The notes beneath the pieces are model-generated. The model was not told the DNA's origin. It searched no databases and saw only the letters and a list, made by a program, of their open reading frames with translations. This document shows positions 11,633 to 22,315 of a DNA stretch of 64,000 bases, piece by piece; positions within the stretch are counted from its first letter, which is position 1, and each line of letters opens with the position of its first letter. The stretch is from Luzula sylvatica (Eukaryota > Streptophyta > Magnoliopsida > Poales > Juncaceae). The DNA is taken from positions 17,698,992 through 17,762,991 of the forward strand of contig OX326958.1 in the NCBI GenBank assembly GCA_946800325.1. Reading direction: 5' to 3'. Made by a program: the position numbers and the translations under genes.

Positions 11633-14600
11633 CTATGGGGATTGTTCAGCTTCGAAAGTCGCGAGTCTTGAATCGGATAATACAGAGAATAATTGCGTGT
11701 CGGTAAATAACTGCAAAAAAACATATCAAAACCAAAATTACTTTAAAAGTCAAGAACTTAATAAGTTAAACAACAATCCAAAAATACCTCGATGAAAGGG
11801 CGGTCTTTAGCGGGGAACGACTCGATAAAAATATCCTTTAGAAGCAAAGAAACCTGATACAAAACAATCAAGTTAATACAAAAATACAAATCGTATGATT
11901 ATAAATATTATAATTATTAATTACCCTATCGTTGTTAGATTGGACATTAGTGATGGTATGAGATCTCATTTCCGAACAAAGCGACTCTAAATATCTTCTC
12001 GTTATGCTCAAAAACTCTTCCGCAGCTTCGGCCTGAGTTTCGCTGCATCGATAAATTGGGTGCCTTTGTGCATGATAACTTTCAGAGGAGATTTTCGCAT
12101 GAAGAGGACTCAGCTCAGAAAGTAATTCCTTGTAGCGCGGTAATTGAGGCAATGAACATGTTTTCACCTGTATTATAATTCACCATATTTTATAAATATC
12201 AATTATATAAATATCAATATGAATGATTTTTTTTTTTTACCTTGTCTTTGAGCAGGTTGATTCTGATAATGTTGCAATTTAAATTTGTGGGTTTGTGTGT
12301 TACTCCAGCCTGCAAAATAGAATATTAGTTGTGAACATATTTTATTACATAATGTCAGGAAAATTAAATCTTGTAATGATTTAGATTACAATGAAAGGAA
12401 CTGGCGCTTCAAGGAGATCGAACATTTTTCTAGGCAAAATCTAAACAAAGATAAATAACAAGTTCGTTATTAATATTATTATCATATATTTATTTATATC
12501 AACAACACTAAAAGTAATTTGAGAAACTTACTGGAAGAAATAAGCTTTGCCATTCAAACGGTCGAATCATCGGAATAATTGACAGTATTACTGCTGATAA
12601 AATACCCTACATTAATACAATCATGTAAGTTATGAACATATGAATTGATATGATTTGCATCTTAAGTTATACATTGAACAAATATTATAAACATACCAAA
12701 TTCGGGCAAATTACCACCATTTGTTTCTCCAACAAAGCTCCAGCAAATAAAGCCAAAACCTGAACAAAATATAATAATATATAATTCTTTTAAATAAAAC
12801 ATACATTCAAATATATACAAAATAGATATAAAACGTTACATTTTCTAAAGACAAAGATCTGCATAAAGTCGAAACACTCCAAACCGACAAACCAAGAGCT
12901 TCCTCCGCAGCCGCTAATCTCAAATTAACCTTCACAAAAAAACATAATTACAAAAAAACCCTTAGCAAAACTAAACCATATAAATAAATAAATAAAAAGT
13001 TTATATTTACCTCGTTTTTCTCTACGAAAGAAAGCTGTTTAGCCAAAGAGGGGAATCTGATATCTCCCAAGCCCAAAAACGATACATCGGCTCTACGATA
13101 ATTAATCGGCTGTAAATGCTCGACGGGGTGGAAAATTATTTCCCTTCCTCTCGAAGGTAACGGAAGTAAATGGTACCCACAAACTATCTGTAACAGATCG
13201 TTATTATTCGCCTGTAAATAAATAAAAAACATTAAATTAGTTTCCACTTGTTTAATCCTCGATTATTATTAAGTAAGTACCTTGGCCCACTCCATTACTT
13301 TTTCATCGGTAACAAATATTTCCTTCGAACTCATATCATCTTCGTCTTCATCCGACCCCCCTCCTCTCGCCGTACTACAAATATAATCAATAATTAAATA
13401 TAATAGATTTCAATTAATTAATTAAAAAATAACTAAATAAATACCTATGCATAGAGTCGGGCGAGCCATGTAAATTTTCAAAAATACCCCCGACTCGATC
13501 GAAACTATCACACCTCGATTCAAAAGTCTCGGAAGTGGCACTCGTGGTAAAACTCCCCGGAGACTCGGGCCAACTCTTCGACATGGAAGACGACGTACCT
13601 CCCGTCGAAGCTGGTCCGGGAGAATACATCAGACCAGACATATCGTTCCAATCCGCGTCGGTTAACGAAAGCGGAATGCGGGCCAGAGCGATTTCTTTCG
13701 CAAATTGAGTGATCCTCTCCAGCCTCTCCTGGGCTACTATGCTGTTGAGCATTTCGTAGTGGAGTTCGAAGAACGGGACTTTCGTTAAGAGGCAATAACA
13801 ACGCGGAGCCGTGACTTGGAAACGGCTTGGTTTGCTGTAGGCGTTGTGAATTACAGGGGAGAGCGGGCCTAATATTCCGGGAGCTCTTTGCACGATCTCT
13901 TGTACTTGCAGACATACTCCGTATAAAGTCGCGTTATCAGCAACCTAATTATAACGAAATTTATTTATTAATTAATTTTGGTTAAATATTTAGAAAAAAT
14001 GATTGATTTTATTGAATATAGACCTTCATTCTGAAGATAAAGCACTGATCGTCTCGGGATAGGTGCTCCTGAGCAAGAATTGAGATATAATGTTAGTAAT
14101 TTTCGAAAAGACCCTATATTTTGACATATTTATAAAAAATGATGTAAGATGAGAACCTGGCCAAATACGACTTCGTTTAATTCGCTCATTGATGGAGTTC
14201 TCTCTATTAACCGAGCCTTTATCATAGTTGATGTACAATTTAATCAGCAATCTTTTAGAAGAGAGATATAATATGATAAATACATTTATAAAAATGAAAA
14301 AGCACAAACCTTGACACCGTCAGGAAAACAGAATGCAGGAAGATCAGACTCCCCAATGTCTGCTTTCTTTCCGGGAGGATACTTGAACAGAACCTAAATT
14401 TCAAGTTCAAGATTCAAAATCCAAAATTCAAAAATTCAAATGAAGAACAAGAGCAACACAGATGAAAAGTATATATGCGAATTAACAGACCTGGGGTTCG
14501 AGAGTAGGAATAGCGCCTTGATGTTGAATATTTCTCAGATCGAGTATTTCAGAATTTTTCACATTGGATTCCCCTGCTTTTCTCTTTGCAAAAGCATTTT

Positions 14601-15216
14601 CGATTACTTGGATATTTGCGAATGAATGAAGACCCACTATGAAGAAATGCTCGAAAAAAGCATCAGGCTCCTTGTACAGTCTATCATTCTGAATTGATAA
14701 TAATCATGCGTTAAAATTATTGAAATACGATGACATGTAGATCAATAATCATGTTGTAAGCATCAATTCGAGTTCGAAAATGATGAAATTAATGTTAATT
14801 ACCAGTGATTTGGAGTTAATTTGATACCACTCGCGTTTCTGATTGGCCATGGCCTCGAAATTCACAGCCGTTTCTTCTCTACTGACGAAATTATCCTCTG
14901 ACACACTTCCGCCAGCTGGACCCCATCGCCAGGCACGTTGCATGTGCTTTTTCCATTTCTGAAAGCTCCCAGTCCGCATGTGCATCGTTTGCTGCTTAAC
15001 TTTCGCCAAAGGAGCCAAAGGCCTCGATGTTTCATTCAAAACCATCGAGGATTCTGATCCCGCATTCAGTGAACTCGTGTATGTCTCGGATTCTGACACG
15101 TGAGTCGTCTCTGTCACCGCATCATTGCAACCCATCTCAGGATTTCCCAAATCGTGTTCGTGAAGCTGATCAGCGGAACCCGGCGCCGATTCCGGAATGG
15201 TATTCTCATCTTCCAT
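11633..15216 (-). CDS. DENN (AEX-3) domain-containing protein
   Basis: Sixteen exons join without a frame break into 776 aa: 14803-15216, 14491-14688, 14310-14393, 14157-14216, 14024-14068, 13445-13944, 13281-13374, 13011-13211, 12840-12929, 12697-12759, 12532-12606, 12390-12440, 12241-12309, 11925-12167, 11788-11853 and 11633-11710. The acidic N-terminus leads to 'FQKWKKHMQRAWRWGP' (about residue 95). The uDENN part includes 'RCYCLLTKVPFFELHYEML', the central DENN 'NNDLLQIVCGYHLLPLP', and the C-terminal dDENN 'SHTITNVQSNNDRV'. This order and length fit plant DENN proteins like Arabidopsis At5g35560 (from memory). DENN modules are generally Rab GTPase exchange factors acting at membranes; the Rab partner here is unknown. 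The start is the first ATG in a frame that continues the family-like sequence. Phases alternate only at the exon 6/7 junction. Confidence 0.92.
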
Positions 15217-15400
15217 TGTTAAAACTCGTAGAAACCAATGGTAATTGCGTACTACAAGAAAGCGATCAGAGGAATTGAAAGGGGGGGGGGGGGGGGGGGA
15301 GGAGGAGGAGGAGGGTTGATGGATGGCTTGAAGCGCACGTGGAGGATAGCGAGAAATTCGGAAATGGAGTAATGAATAAATGATTCGCGTCCTTTTCCTT
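15217..15400 (-). promoter_or_regulatory. Probable 5' UTR/promoter with 19-nt G run and (GGA)n
   Basis: On the plus strand 15281-15299 is 19 consecutive G, followed by (GGA)n to about 15314. It lies 65-100 bp upstream of the DENN ATG, so in the transcript it would be a C-tract/(TCC)n pyrimidine leader, with quadruplex potential on the opposite strand. An in-frame ATG further upstream (to 15411) reads through the tract as a poly-Pro/Ser stretch. I prefer the downstream ATG. Confidence 0.55.
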
Positions 15401-16206
15401 TTAGAGGGCACAGGTCGTTGAATCCTATACGCCGCCCCTGATCCCCTGTGTTCTTTTAAATTCTATAACCCGTGTAGCAAATCAGTGGGACATTGATAAG
15501 TGACTTGTTTTATTCATTATGTGAGGTTAATGGAGATAGAGCGTCTAAAATAAGTTGGATTTGATGGGGATAGAAAGAGGTAATATGTGCCAGGTTTTGT
15601 TAGGCTTGGGAACTGGATATCAGAATTTAAAGGTTTTCTGGCGTGCTGGTGGCACTGTCACAGTATTGTTAATTGTTATGATTTCATTTTTCAAATATAA
15701 CCCTGTGGTATCCTAATTTTTCATATTATAAAAAATGATTGCGATATTATCGCGTCTCATGATTTAAGTTGTGTGGATACTTCAAAAAACCAATCGTACT
15801 TGTATCGTCTAAATTTTTTGAAAAATTATTATATTATCATATTCGTATCCGCACAACATATTTGATGGTCCGGTCCGTCATGTTTGTATAGTTGTGAAGT
15901 TTGTATTACTAAGGTAATATTTGTGAGTGTTGCGAGTGTTGTTGTACTTATATTTTTTTTTAATATAAAATATTATTATTTATGATAATGATGATTATTT
16001 TAAAATAAAAATGTATCAAAATATATAAGGGTGAGAGGACGGGATTAAGTTTGAAAAGATAAGAATATTTATAAATACAGGAATAAACGATAACATAAAA
16101 TATCGAATATTAAAACTTATATAATATCACTAAAACTAATGAAAAAAATATCACGAAATGACATTTATATGATATGCATCAACTAGAGATAAGAAATTAT
16201 ATTATA
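15401..16206. other. Intergenic DNA with a short MITE
   Basis: Mostly featureless apart from the small inverted-repeat element at 15767-15862, which is listed separately. Confidence 0.5.
15767..15862. mobile_element. Short MITE with GGATAC-type inverted ends
   Basis: The left phrase 'GTGTGGATACTTCAAAAAAC' and the right phrase 'TCGTATCCGCACAACATA' are inverted relatives. They match the two ends of the larger element at 57771-58236. This is a short, internally deleted member of the same family. Confidence 0.5.
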
Positions 16207-16933
16207 TCTTATGTATAAAATTAAGAAATTTCTTGCAATTCTAGGCCTCCACGTCATCAAGGGCCTTTGTGTAAAAAAATATTTTTTTAATTTACATTTT
16301 GATCCTTTTAATTTATATTTTGGTCATTTTTAGTTTTAAAATTTACATTTTGGTCCTTTTTATTTATATTTTGGCCCTTTTTAAATTACATTACGGTCCT
16401 TTTTTATATTTCGATACTTTTTATTTTATATTTTGGTCCTTTTTATTTACATTTTGGTCCTTTTTATATTATATTTCGGTCATTTTTTACATTTTGATCA
16501 TTTTTCTTATTTTACATTTTGGTCATTTTTTATATTTTGGTCCTTTTTTTTAATTTACATTTTGGTCCTTTTTTATTTACATTTCGGTCAATTTTTACAT
16601 TTTTATCCTTTTTTCTTATTTTACATTTTTTACATTTGGTCTTTTTTTCCTATTTTACATACATATTAAAATTTGCGAATATATCATGATTATATTAATC
16701 GATTTTGTAAGCACCTGAACAAATGCTATTTATACAAATTATACTAGAAAATAATATCCGTGATAGACTAATTTCATAAACCTTATGCATCTATTGACAT
16801 CATGATATTTGCAAATATGGCATGATTAGATTAATTTAGTTCAAACGCATGCGCGTTAATTCGCACACACGTTAATTCTATTTAAATAATTATATAAAAA
16901 ACATCCCGCGCAATTGCGCGGGGATAAAGCTAG
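16207..16933 (+). mobile_element. Non-autonomous Helitron (727 bp)
   Basis: It starts with 'TCTTATG' after an A. It ends with the GC hairpin 'CCCGCGCAATTGCGCGGG' (16905-16922), 8 bp upstream of a terminal 'CTAG' followed by T. This is the Helitron signature: 5' TC, 3' hairpin plus CTRR, inserted between A and T. The 5' region has 'ACGTCATCAAGGGCCT' followed by a long run of 'TTTACATTTTGGTCCTTTTT' units (about 16290-16660). The same 5' block and unit occur in the Helitron at 58760-60901, so the two are one family. No Rep/helicase is encoded; the ORFs at 16299 and 16433 are translations of the repeat units. Confidence 0.8.
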
Positions 16934-17366
16934 TTAAGTTTAATGGAATTAGCAATATTGCAAAAGCGTAAAAATCATGTTAACATTAAATGGTAAAAAA
17001 AATTGTTTGTTTTTGTGCGAATGGTAATGCAACATTTACCAGAAAAAAAAACAATAAAATTTTAGAATATATGTGATGTCTCACGCAGATTCGGCCCGAT
17101 AGTGATCACAAATTGACATATGTCACAAGGTCACCAAAAAATTAGGTTGTATGTATTGTAAATGATATTTAAGTAATAATTGTTAGTTATGTTATAATTT
17201 GACTATATTTTGTATTAGTTTCGTATTTGAAATTTTTTTGTGATTAAATTAAGGAAATTTTTTGTTATTAACCAAGTTGCAAATGTTTATTAACGAAATA
17301 ACCAAGTTTTGAAAATAATTCGCAAAATGTCTTTTGCAGGGAATGAAACAGGGCCTTATAGTAAAG

Positions 17367-17556
17367 GGCGGAGTATGGTACCTCGCCTTCCTTAATTCTA
17401 TTTCGATTGGTTTATTCTGGCGGTTAAGTATTAATTAATAAAGGCGCACTATGAAAGAGCGCCAGGCGGGGTATGGAAGTTCGCCTATGCACCAGAACGT
17501 GCCACGTGTACAAGACGGGGTATGGTAGCTCGCCTGGCGTGGTATGGAAGTCCGCC
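17367..17556. repeat. Five 21-bp GGCG-N13-CGCC modules (left cluster)
   Basis: Modules at 17367-17387, 17443-17463, 17465-17485, 17514-17534 and 17536-17556. Each is exactly 21 bp, for example 'GGCGGGGTATGGAAGTTCGC' plus C. Four share the core 'GTATGG'; the one at 17443 has 'CTATGA'. The module at 17514 begins GACG instead of GGCG. Confidence 0.75.
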
Positions 17557-18700
17557 TCTTCACATTACCCTAAAATCGCAGCTTCTTTTTTCTTTCTCTT
17601 CTCTTCTCCTCTTCTTCCTTCTCGGTTTCTTTTCTTTTCCTCCCTTTTCCCTCTCTTCTCTTCTCTTCTCTTCAACCTTTTTCCTCTTCCCTCCCATTGT
17701 TGTTTGAAGAAGCACCGAAAAAAAGTGATCGAAACTCTTGTTAGACAGGATCTTTTGCTCCGTCTTTTCTTTTCCTCCCTCTCCAATCAAGCTTTGGTGA
17801 AGTTCTTTGGATTGTAAAAGGTATGTATTGTAGTTATTTGTTCAAGATTTGTTATTTATATTGTCTGTTTGAAGTTATTTGTGTGTTTTTTGTGCTAGAG
17901 ATTTCATATTTGGATTTTGATGATTTGAAGATAAAGATTTGGGCTAGAAATTTGGGAATATTTGGACTAGAAATTTGGACCAAGAATGAGGTTTGCTTTA
18001 TGAAAAATGACAAGGCAGGACACAAATACTAATCGGACTGAAGAAAGTAAAATCGAATATATTCGTTTCTAATAAAGACAACATGTGATGAAGCAAAAAG
18101 TTAAAGGGAATATATTCGTTTTTGAAGGAAAAGACTAAACACTGCAAAAGTTCAAACAAATATATTCGATTCATAAAATAAGGTTCAGAAAATAGGATTC
18201 AAAAACTACGCTATTACATAATTTGTAGGATACAACTAATTTGATTAAAAAACCGCAAATAATTATTCTAATTAACTCGAACTAATTCTTGTAACTAACT
18301 TCACGATCTTGTAAAGTGAGACTTTTTTATAGCCTGAATCAAAAAATTTGTTTTTTTGTTTTAGGCCTAATTTCAGAAATCCTATAGGCTTTAATCAAAA
18401 TTTTTGTTTTTTGTGACAGTGTCAAGTCTTGTCAAAATTTGATTTTCAGAAAAAATATTGATTATCTCCTATATTCAATGAATTCGGACACCTATCATCT
18501 TCAATTAATTCATTATTTGTTGGTGACCATTAAAAAAAATTATTCATATTAAAAATTAAGTCAATAAATAACTTAAATTAACATTATAAAAATGTCAACA
18601 AAATTATATTCAACATAACTAAATTTAATATACCAAATTATCAATAACAATCAATCATTTAATTTAATATAAAATACACTCCAAACAAAAACAAAAAAAG

Positions 18701-18828
18701 GGCGAGCTTCCATACCACGCCAAGCGCTCAATCAAACTCCGCCCTGTTTAATCACTCCATTAACCCTTAATTTTCGTTTATTTTTTCTAAGCAAAATAAA
18801 AGCAAAAGGCGTGGAATCAAACTCCGCC
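18701..18828. repeat. Three 21-bp modules (right cluster, inverted or variant core)
   Basis: 18701-18721 is an inverted copy of the left-hand module core ('CCATACC'). 18723-18743 (AGCG start) and 18808-18828 share a different core, 'AATCAAACT'. All are 21 bp with CGCC ends. They sit just inside the right arm of the long-TIR element. Confidence 0.7.
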
Positions 18829-18942
18829 CGGCGCTGTTCCAAACGCCGCAAAAGACATTTTCCTAATTTTCTTCAACAGTTGATTATTTCGTTAATTAAC
18901 TTATTTCACATGGTCATATATGAAAATTTTCCTTAAATTAAT

Positions 18943-20704
18943 ATAATATTAATATTTAATTAGTTTATTTAATATTTTTATCAAAGGCTTTGCCAAATCG
19001 GCTTTGTGAATTTGAGAAATTCGTTAAAGTTGAGTGTAATTGAAGAAATTAATAAAATAGTAGGGTCAGTTCGAGAGAGTTTTTTATTATTGTTTGATCT
19101 ATTTGAAGAAACAAATGAAAAGTATATACGAGTGTTGTCCTTTTCTTTTTATGTATATTTTTTTTGTTGGTGACCTCACTATTGATAAAAATATTGATTT
19201 TGCCTGGCACAGTTGATGTTACGTACAAGGGCTGTATAAAAAAAATACAATATATATTTCAACAAGCGAGGTGAATAGTCATGTTTCATTAAATTATTTT
19301 ATTTTAGTAAAAAATAATATTTTGCCATATTATTATATTAAAAATTCAAATTGAACGACAAGGATCTTGTATCTTCCGATTATTTATATTTATATTTTTG
19401 TTATTGTTATTATTTACCAAATTTTTATTTTTAGACATAATTTTTTTCATGTTACATCATCACAATTATTTTAATCATTAAAATATAATATGTGGCAAAA
19501 ATATGACTCGTGAATTAGTCGTTGATTTTTTATGATTATGTCTTATTTGTAAACATATTTTTATTTTACACATAGTTTTGAATAATTTTAGAATGTCGCG
19601 TCAACTTACATTGATGATATGTCAAAATATTATTCGTTAGATTCATGTTGGACCGTTTGTATTTAATTTTGAATTATTGCATAATTGCCCGATATGTACT
19701 GCCTTCGACTCAGATGATGAGGCAGTCAGGAGTTTGCTTTCCTGCATGAAGTGGGTTTGCATATTCGCCCACCGAGACCAATGATATGGATGGGAACTCA
19801 CGAGGATTGCGCCAAATGGTGATTGATCTATTTCCCGATTTGATTTCTTCTCTTTCATATTCAACCATTTTTTCTTGAGTTTGGTTTAGTGATTCACAAA
19901 CACGCATTTGAAGATCAAAAAAGCACGTATCTTTTTGCTTCAAAAAGTGAGTTGACAATTTAGCTCAATCAAGAATGGATGGCACATGTCTAGCTCATTG
20001 TAATCATTGATTTTTTTTATTTATGTACAAACATGTTATTTATTTATTTTTTTGTATGTCGTATTAAATTAGTAAATAAATGTTTCACATTGTGTCAGAC
20101 TAAAAAATAATATAATAATTTTCTCGTCATCGGACTCATTTAATCAATATCATTTTTAATTTCACAAAGTGTTATGTTTGTTCCAAAAAATCACAACTAA
20201 ATATTTTGAAAGATATCAATTTACCAAACACAAATAACTTCTTCAATTTATAAACCATTTGTTTTCAATAATTAACATGAAAGATAAAAAAATTACCTGA
20301 CACATAAACTTCTTCAACTTATAAAACATATATATTCAATAACTAACAAGAAAGATAAAAAAATTTACCTGACACATATAACTTCTTTTACTTTTAAAAT
20401 ATTATTATTTTTATTTTTAGATATGTAAATTTTGAAAATATCATGTGGTTTTGTTTTTTTTATTTATGTTCTTGCATACTATTTTATTATCTTTTTTAAA
20501 GTACTAAATAATTATTTCGCATTGTGTCAAACTCAAAAATAATATAATAACTTTCTCATCATCGAACTAATTTAATCAATATAATTTTTACTTTCACAAA
20601 GTGTTATGTTTGTTCCAAAAAAACACAACTAAATATTATGTGCAAGACAAAACAATTAAAAGAAATTTCAAGACTGGAAATAAAACTTCTCATGTTTAAA
20701 CTTA
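18943..20704. other. Intergenic DNA, one small unrecognised open stretch
   Basis: AT-rich. The minus-strand interval 19643-19958 is slightly more complex and open in two frames, with no domain I recognise. It could be a relic. Nothing else supports a gene. Confidence 0.4.
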
Positions 20705-20984
20705 GAAAAAAAGCTCACTTTTGCCCCTTGAACTGTACCAAAAAATGCAACTTGCCCCCCAAACTTTAATTTTGTTCATTTTGCCCCCTGAACTCTCGAT
20801 TTTGCTCACTTTTGTCCCTTCCATCAGTTAACTGCCCAGTCAGCAGTTAAGTGACGACGTGGCAGTGTGACGTGGCATTTTTTTTTATGATTGTACTGCT
20901 GACGTGGCAAAGTTTATAATATTAAATTATACAATTAAATCATACCCATTCACCATTATAACCCAACCCATTAATCATTAATTA

Positions 20985-21014
20985 AACCCAAACCCAAACC
21001 CAAACCCAAACCCA
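20985..21014. repeat. (AACCCA)n run
   Basis: About five tandem AACCCA units at the inner edge of the left TIR. The G-rich complement could form a quadruplex. The right arm keeps only about two units. Confidence 0.7.
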
Positions 21015-21167
21015 ATAATTAACCCATCTCTCTCTCTCACCAGCCCCCTCTCTCTCACGAGCTCCCCTCTGGACTCTCTCTCTCTCTCTCTCTCGCCACC
21101 ACTCTCTCTCGCGACCCCTACAGGGGTCGCAGGGTTGCCGCGCCCAGACCCCACCCCCAGCACCAGC

Positions 21168-21205
<38 letters not shown>

Positions 21206-21262
21206 GAGATGGCCCCCCTCTCTCTCACCAGCACCAGCTCAAACTCTCTCCATTAATGGTGA

Positions 21263-21294
<32 letters not shown>
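21015..21294. repeat. (CT)n microsatellites inside the Mutator-like element
   Basis: Several CT runs at about 21029-21040, 21075-21095, 21170-21203 and 21266-21294. The minus-strand ORF 20978-21205 (Arg-Glu repeats) is their translation and is not a gene. Confidence 0.75.
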
Positions 21295-21296
<2 letters not shown>

Positions 21297-21400
21297 TAGT
21301 GGTTGAAATTTCAGAAAATTAGGGTAGTTTTAGTGGAAATTGGCTGAAAATTGATGATTTTTAGATAATTTCAGCAAAAAATCGGAAATCGGAAATTTCA

Positions 21401-21556
21401 GGATTTTTGGGGGGGTTCTGGGTGCGGGGCGCTGTTGGGGGGCTGCTGGGGACGGGGCGCTGCTGGGGGGCTGCAGGATTTTAGGGGTGCGGGGCGCTGC
21501 TGGGGGGCTGCAGGATTTTAGGGGTGCGGGGCGCTGTTGGGGGGGCTGCAGGATTT
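21401..21556 (+). repeat. G-rich minisatellite, quadruplex-prone
   Basis: The unit containing 'GGGGTGCGGGGCGCTG' plus a following G-run and 'CTGCAGGATTTTA' repeats with a period near 38 bp in its second half, after a more diverged first copy. Many runs of four to seven G lie on one strand. Confidence 0.7.
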
Positions 21557-21916
21557 TAATGGCGAGAGAAGCTTCAATGAAGACGGAGCGAGAGAGAAAG
21601 AGGGAAAGAGAAAGAGGGATTAAAATAATGCATTAATGGGTTTGGGTTTAATTAATGATTAATGATTATAATTAAATGAGTTAATGAATGTGTAATTTAA
21701 TATTATAAACTTTGTCACGTCAGCATTAAAATAATCTAAAAATTGTCACGTCACACTGCCACGTCATCACTTAACTTCTGACTGTGCAGTTAACTGATGG
21801 AAGGAACAAAAATTAGCAAAATTAAGAATTCAGGGGGCAAAATGAACAAAATTAAAATTTGGGGGGCAAGTTACACTTTTTGGTACAGTTCAGGAGACAA
21901 AAGTGAGTTTTTTTTC

Positions 21917-22315
21917 TTAAACTTAAAACCTGGTAATTTCAAGACCATGTATTCTTGTATTTCCTATATATGCTAGAGCCGTTGCGCGAGTCTGCCGAGT
22001 TTAATCAACAAATTGAGATAATTTTGATATTAATTTTGTACCGGTCATAACATCTAATAGGATATTTTAATTTTATTTTTACATAGTTCTATATAGCATT
22101 ATTTCGAAGTTTTGACGGTATTTGCAAATTAAAATTAGTATGTCTAGTCAAGATATTTTTACTATCGGTGCTACGAGGTCGGGTAGGAAGTTTTTAACAA
22201 AACGTCCGGTAATACCCTCCGGATCCGGACTCTTATCGGATCCCACATCCTTGATTGTTGATTGTGTTCAAAATTTCCTCGATGCTTCCATTTCCACTTG
22301 AAACATTTACACTCG
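21917..22315 (+). promoter_or_regulatory. Upstream region of the PNGase A-like gene
   Basis: Short, more balanced sequence between the Mutator-like element and the ATG at 22316. It should contain the promoter and leader. The element's right edge is only about 400 bp from the start codon, so its sequence may influence this gene. No unambiguous TATA box was picked. Confidence 0.35.

Larger units (their letters stand above)
17243..18942. mobile_element. Long-TIR DNA element with 21-bp GGCG...CGCC modules
   Basis: The left arm contains 'TTAACGAAATAACCAAG' and 'AAAATGTCTTTTGCAGG'. The right arm holds the inverted counterparts ('CGCAAAAGACATTTTCC', 'GATTATTTCGTTAATTAA'). Arms start near 'ATTAAATTAAGG' and reach inward for about 250-300 bp. 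Between them are a pyrimidine-rich segment (17578-17700) and a stretch ending 'AAAAGGTATGT' (17816-17826) that look like a plant leader plus leader-intron donor, possibly captured host sequence. No transposase. I could not identify a convincing target duplication, so the superfamily is open (Mutator-like is my guess). Confidence 0.55.
20705..21916. mobile_element. Mutator-like element with ~290-bp TIRs and 9-bp target duplication
   Basis: The left end 'GAAAAAAAGCTCACTTTTG' and the right end are inverted copies, and the arms stay alignable for about 290 bp (20705-20990 versus 21628-21916). Shared blocks include 'GCAGTTAA', 'ACGTGGCAGTGTGACGTGGC' and 'AATTAAACCCAAACCCA'. The element is bounded by the direct repeat 'TTAAACTTA' (20696-20704 and 21917-21925); 9 bp is the Mutator-superfamily size. 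The interior is GC/CT-rich and codes for no transposase: (AACCCA)n, long (CT)n runs, and a G-rich block. 'CCATTAATGGTGAGTTTC' (21250-21267) looks like a leader and donor site, so capture of host sequence is possible. Confidence 0.82.

Noticed and set aside
15027..15278. 83-aa plus-strand ORF
   Set aside because: Antisense to DENN exon 1 and its leader, with no family likeness.
17560..17790. Lys/Arg/Glu-rich minus-strand ORFs
   Set aside because: Translations of a pyrimidine-rich leader-like stretch within the long-TIR element, not genes.
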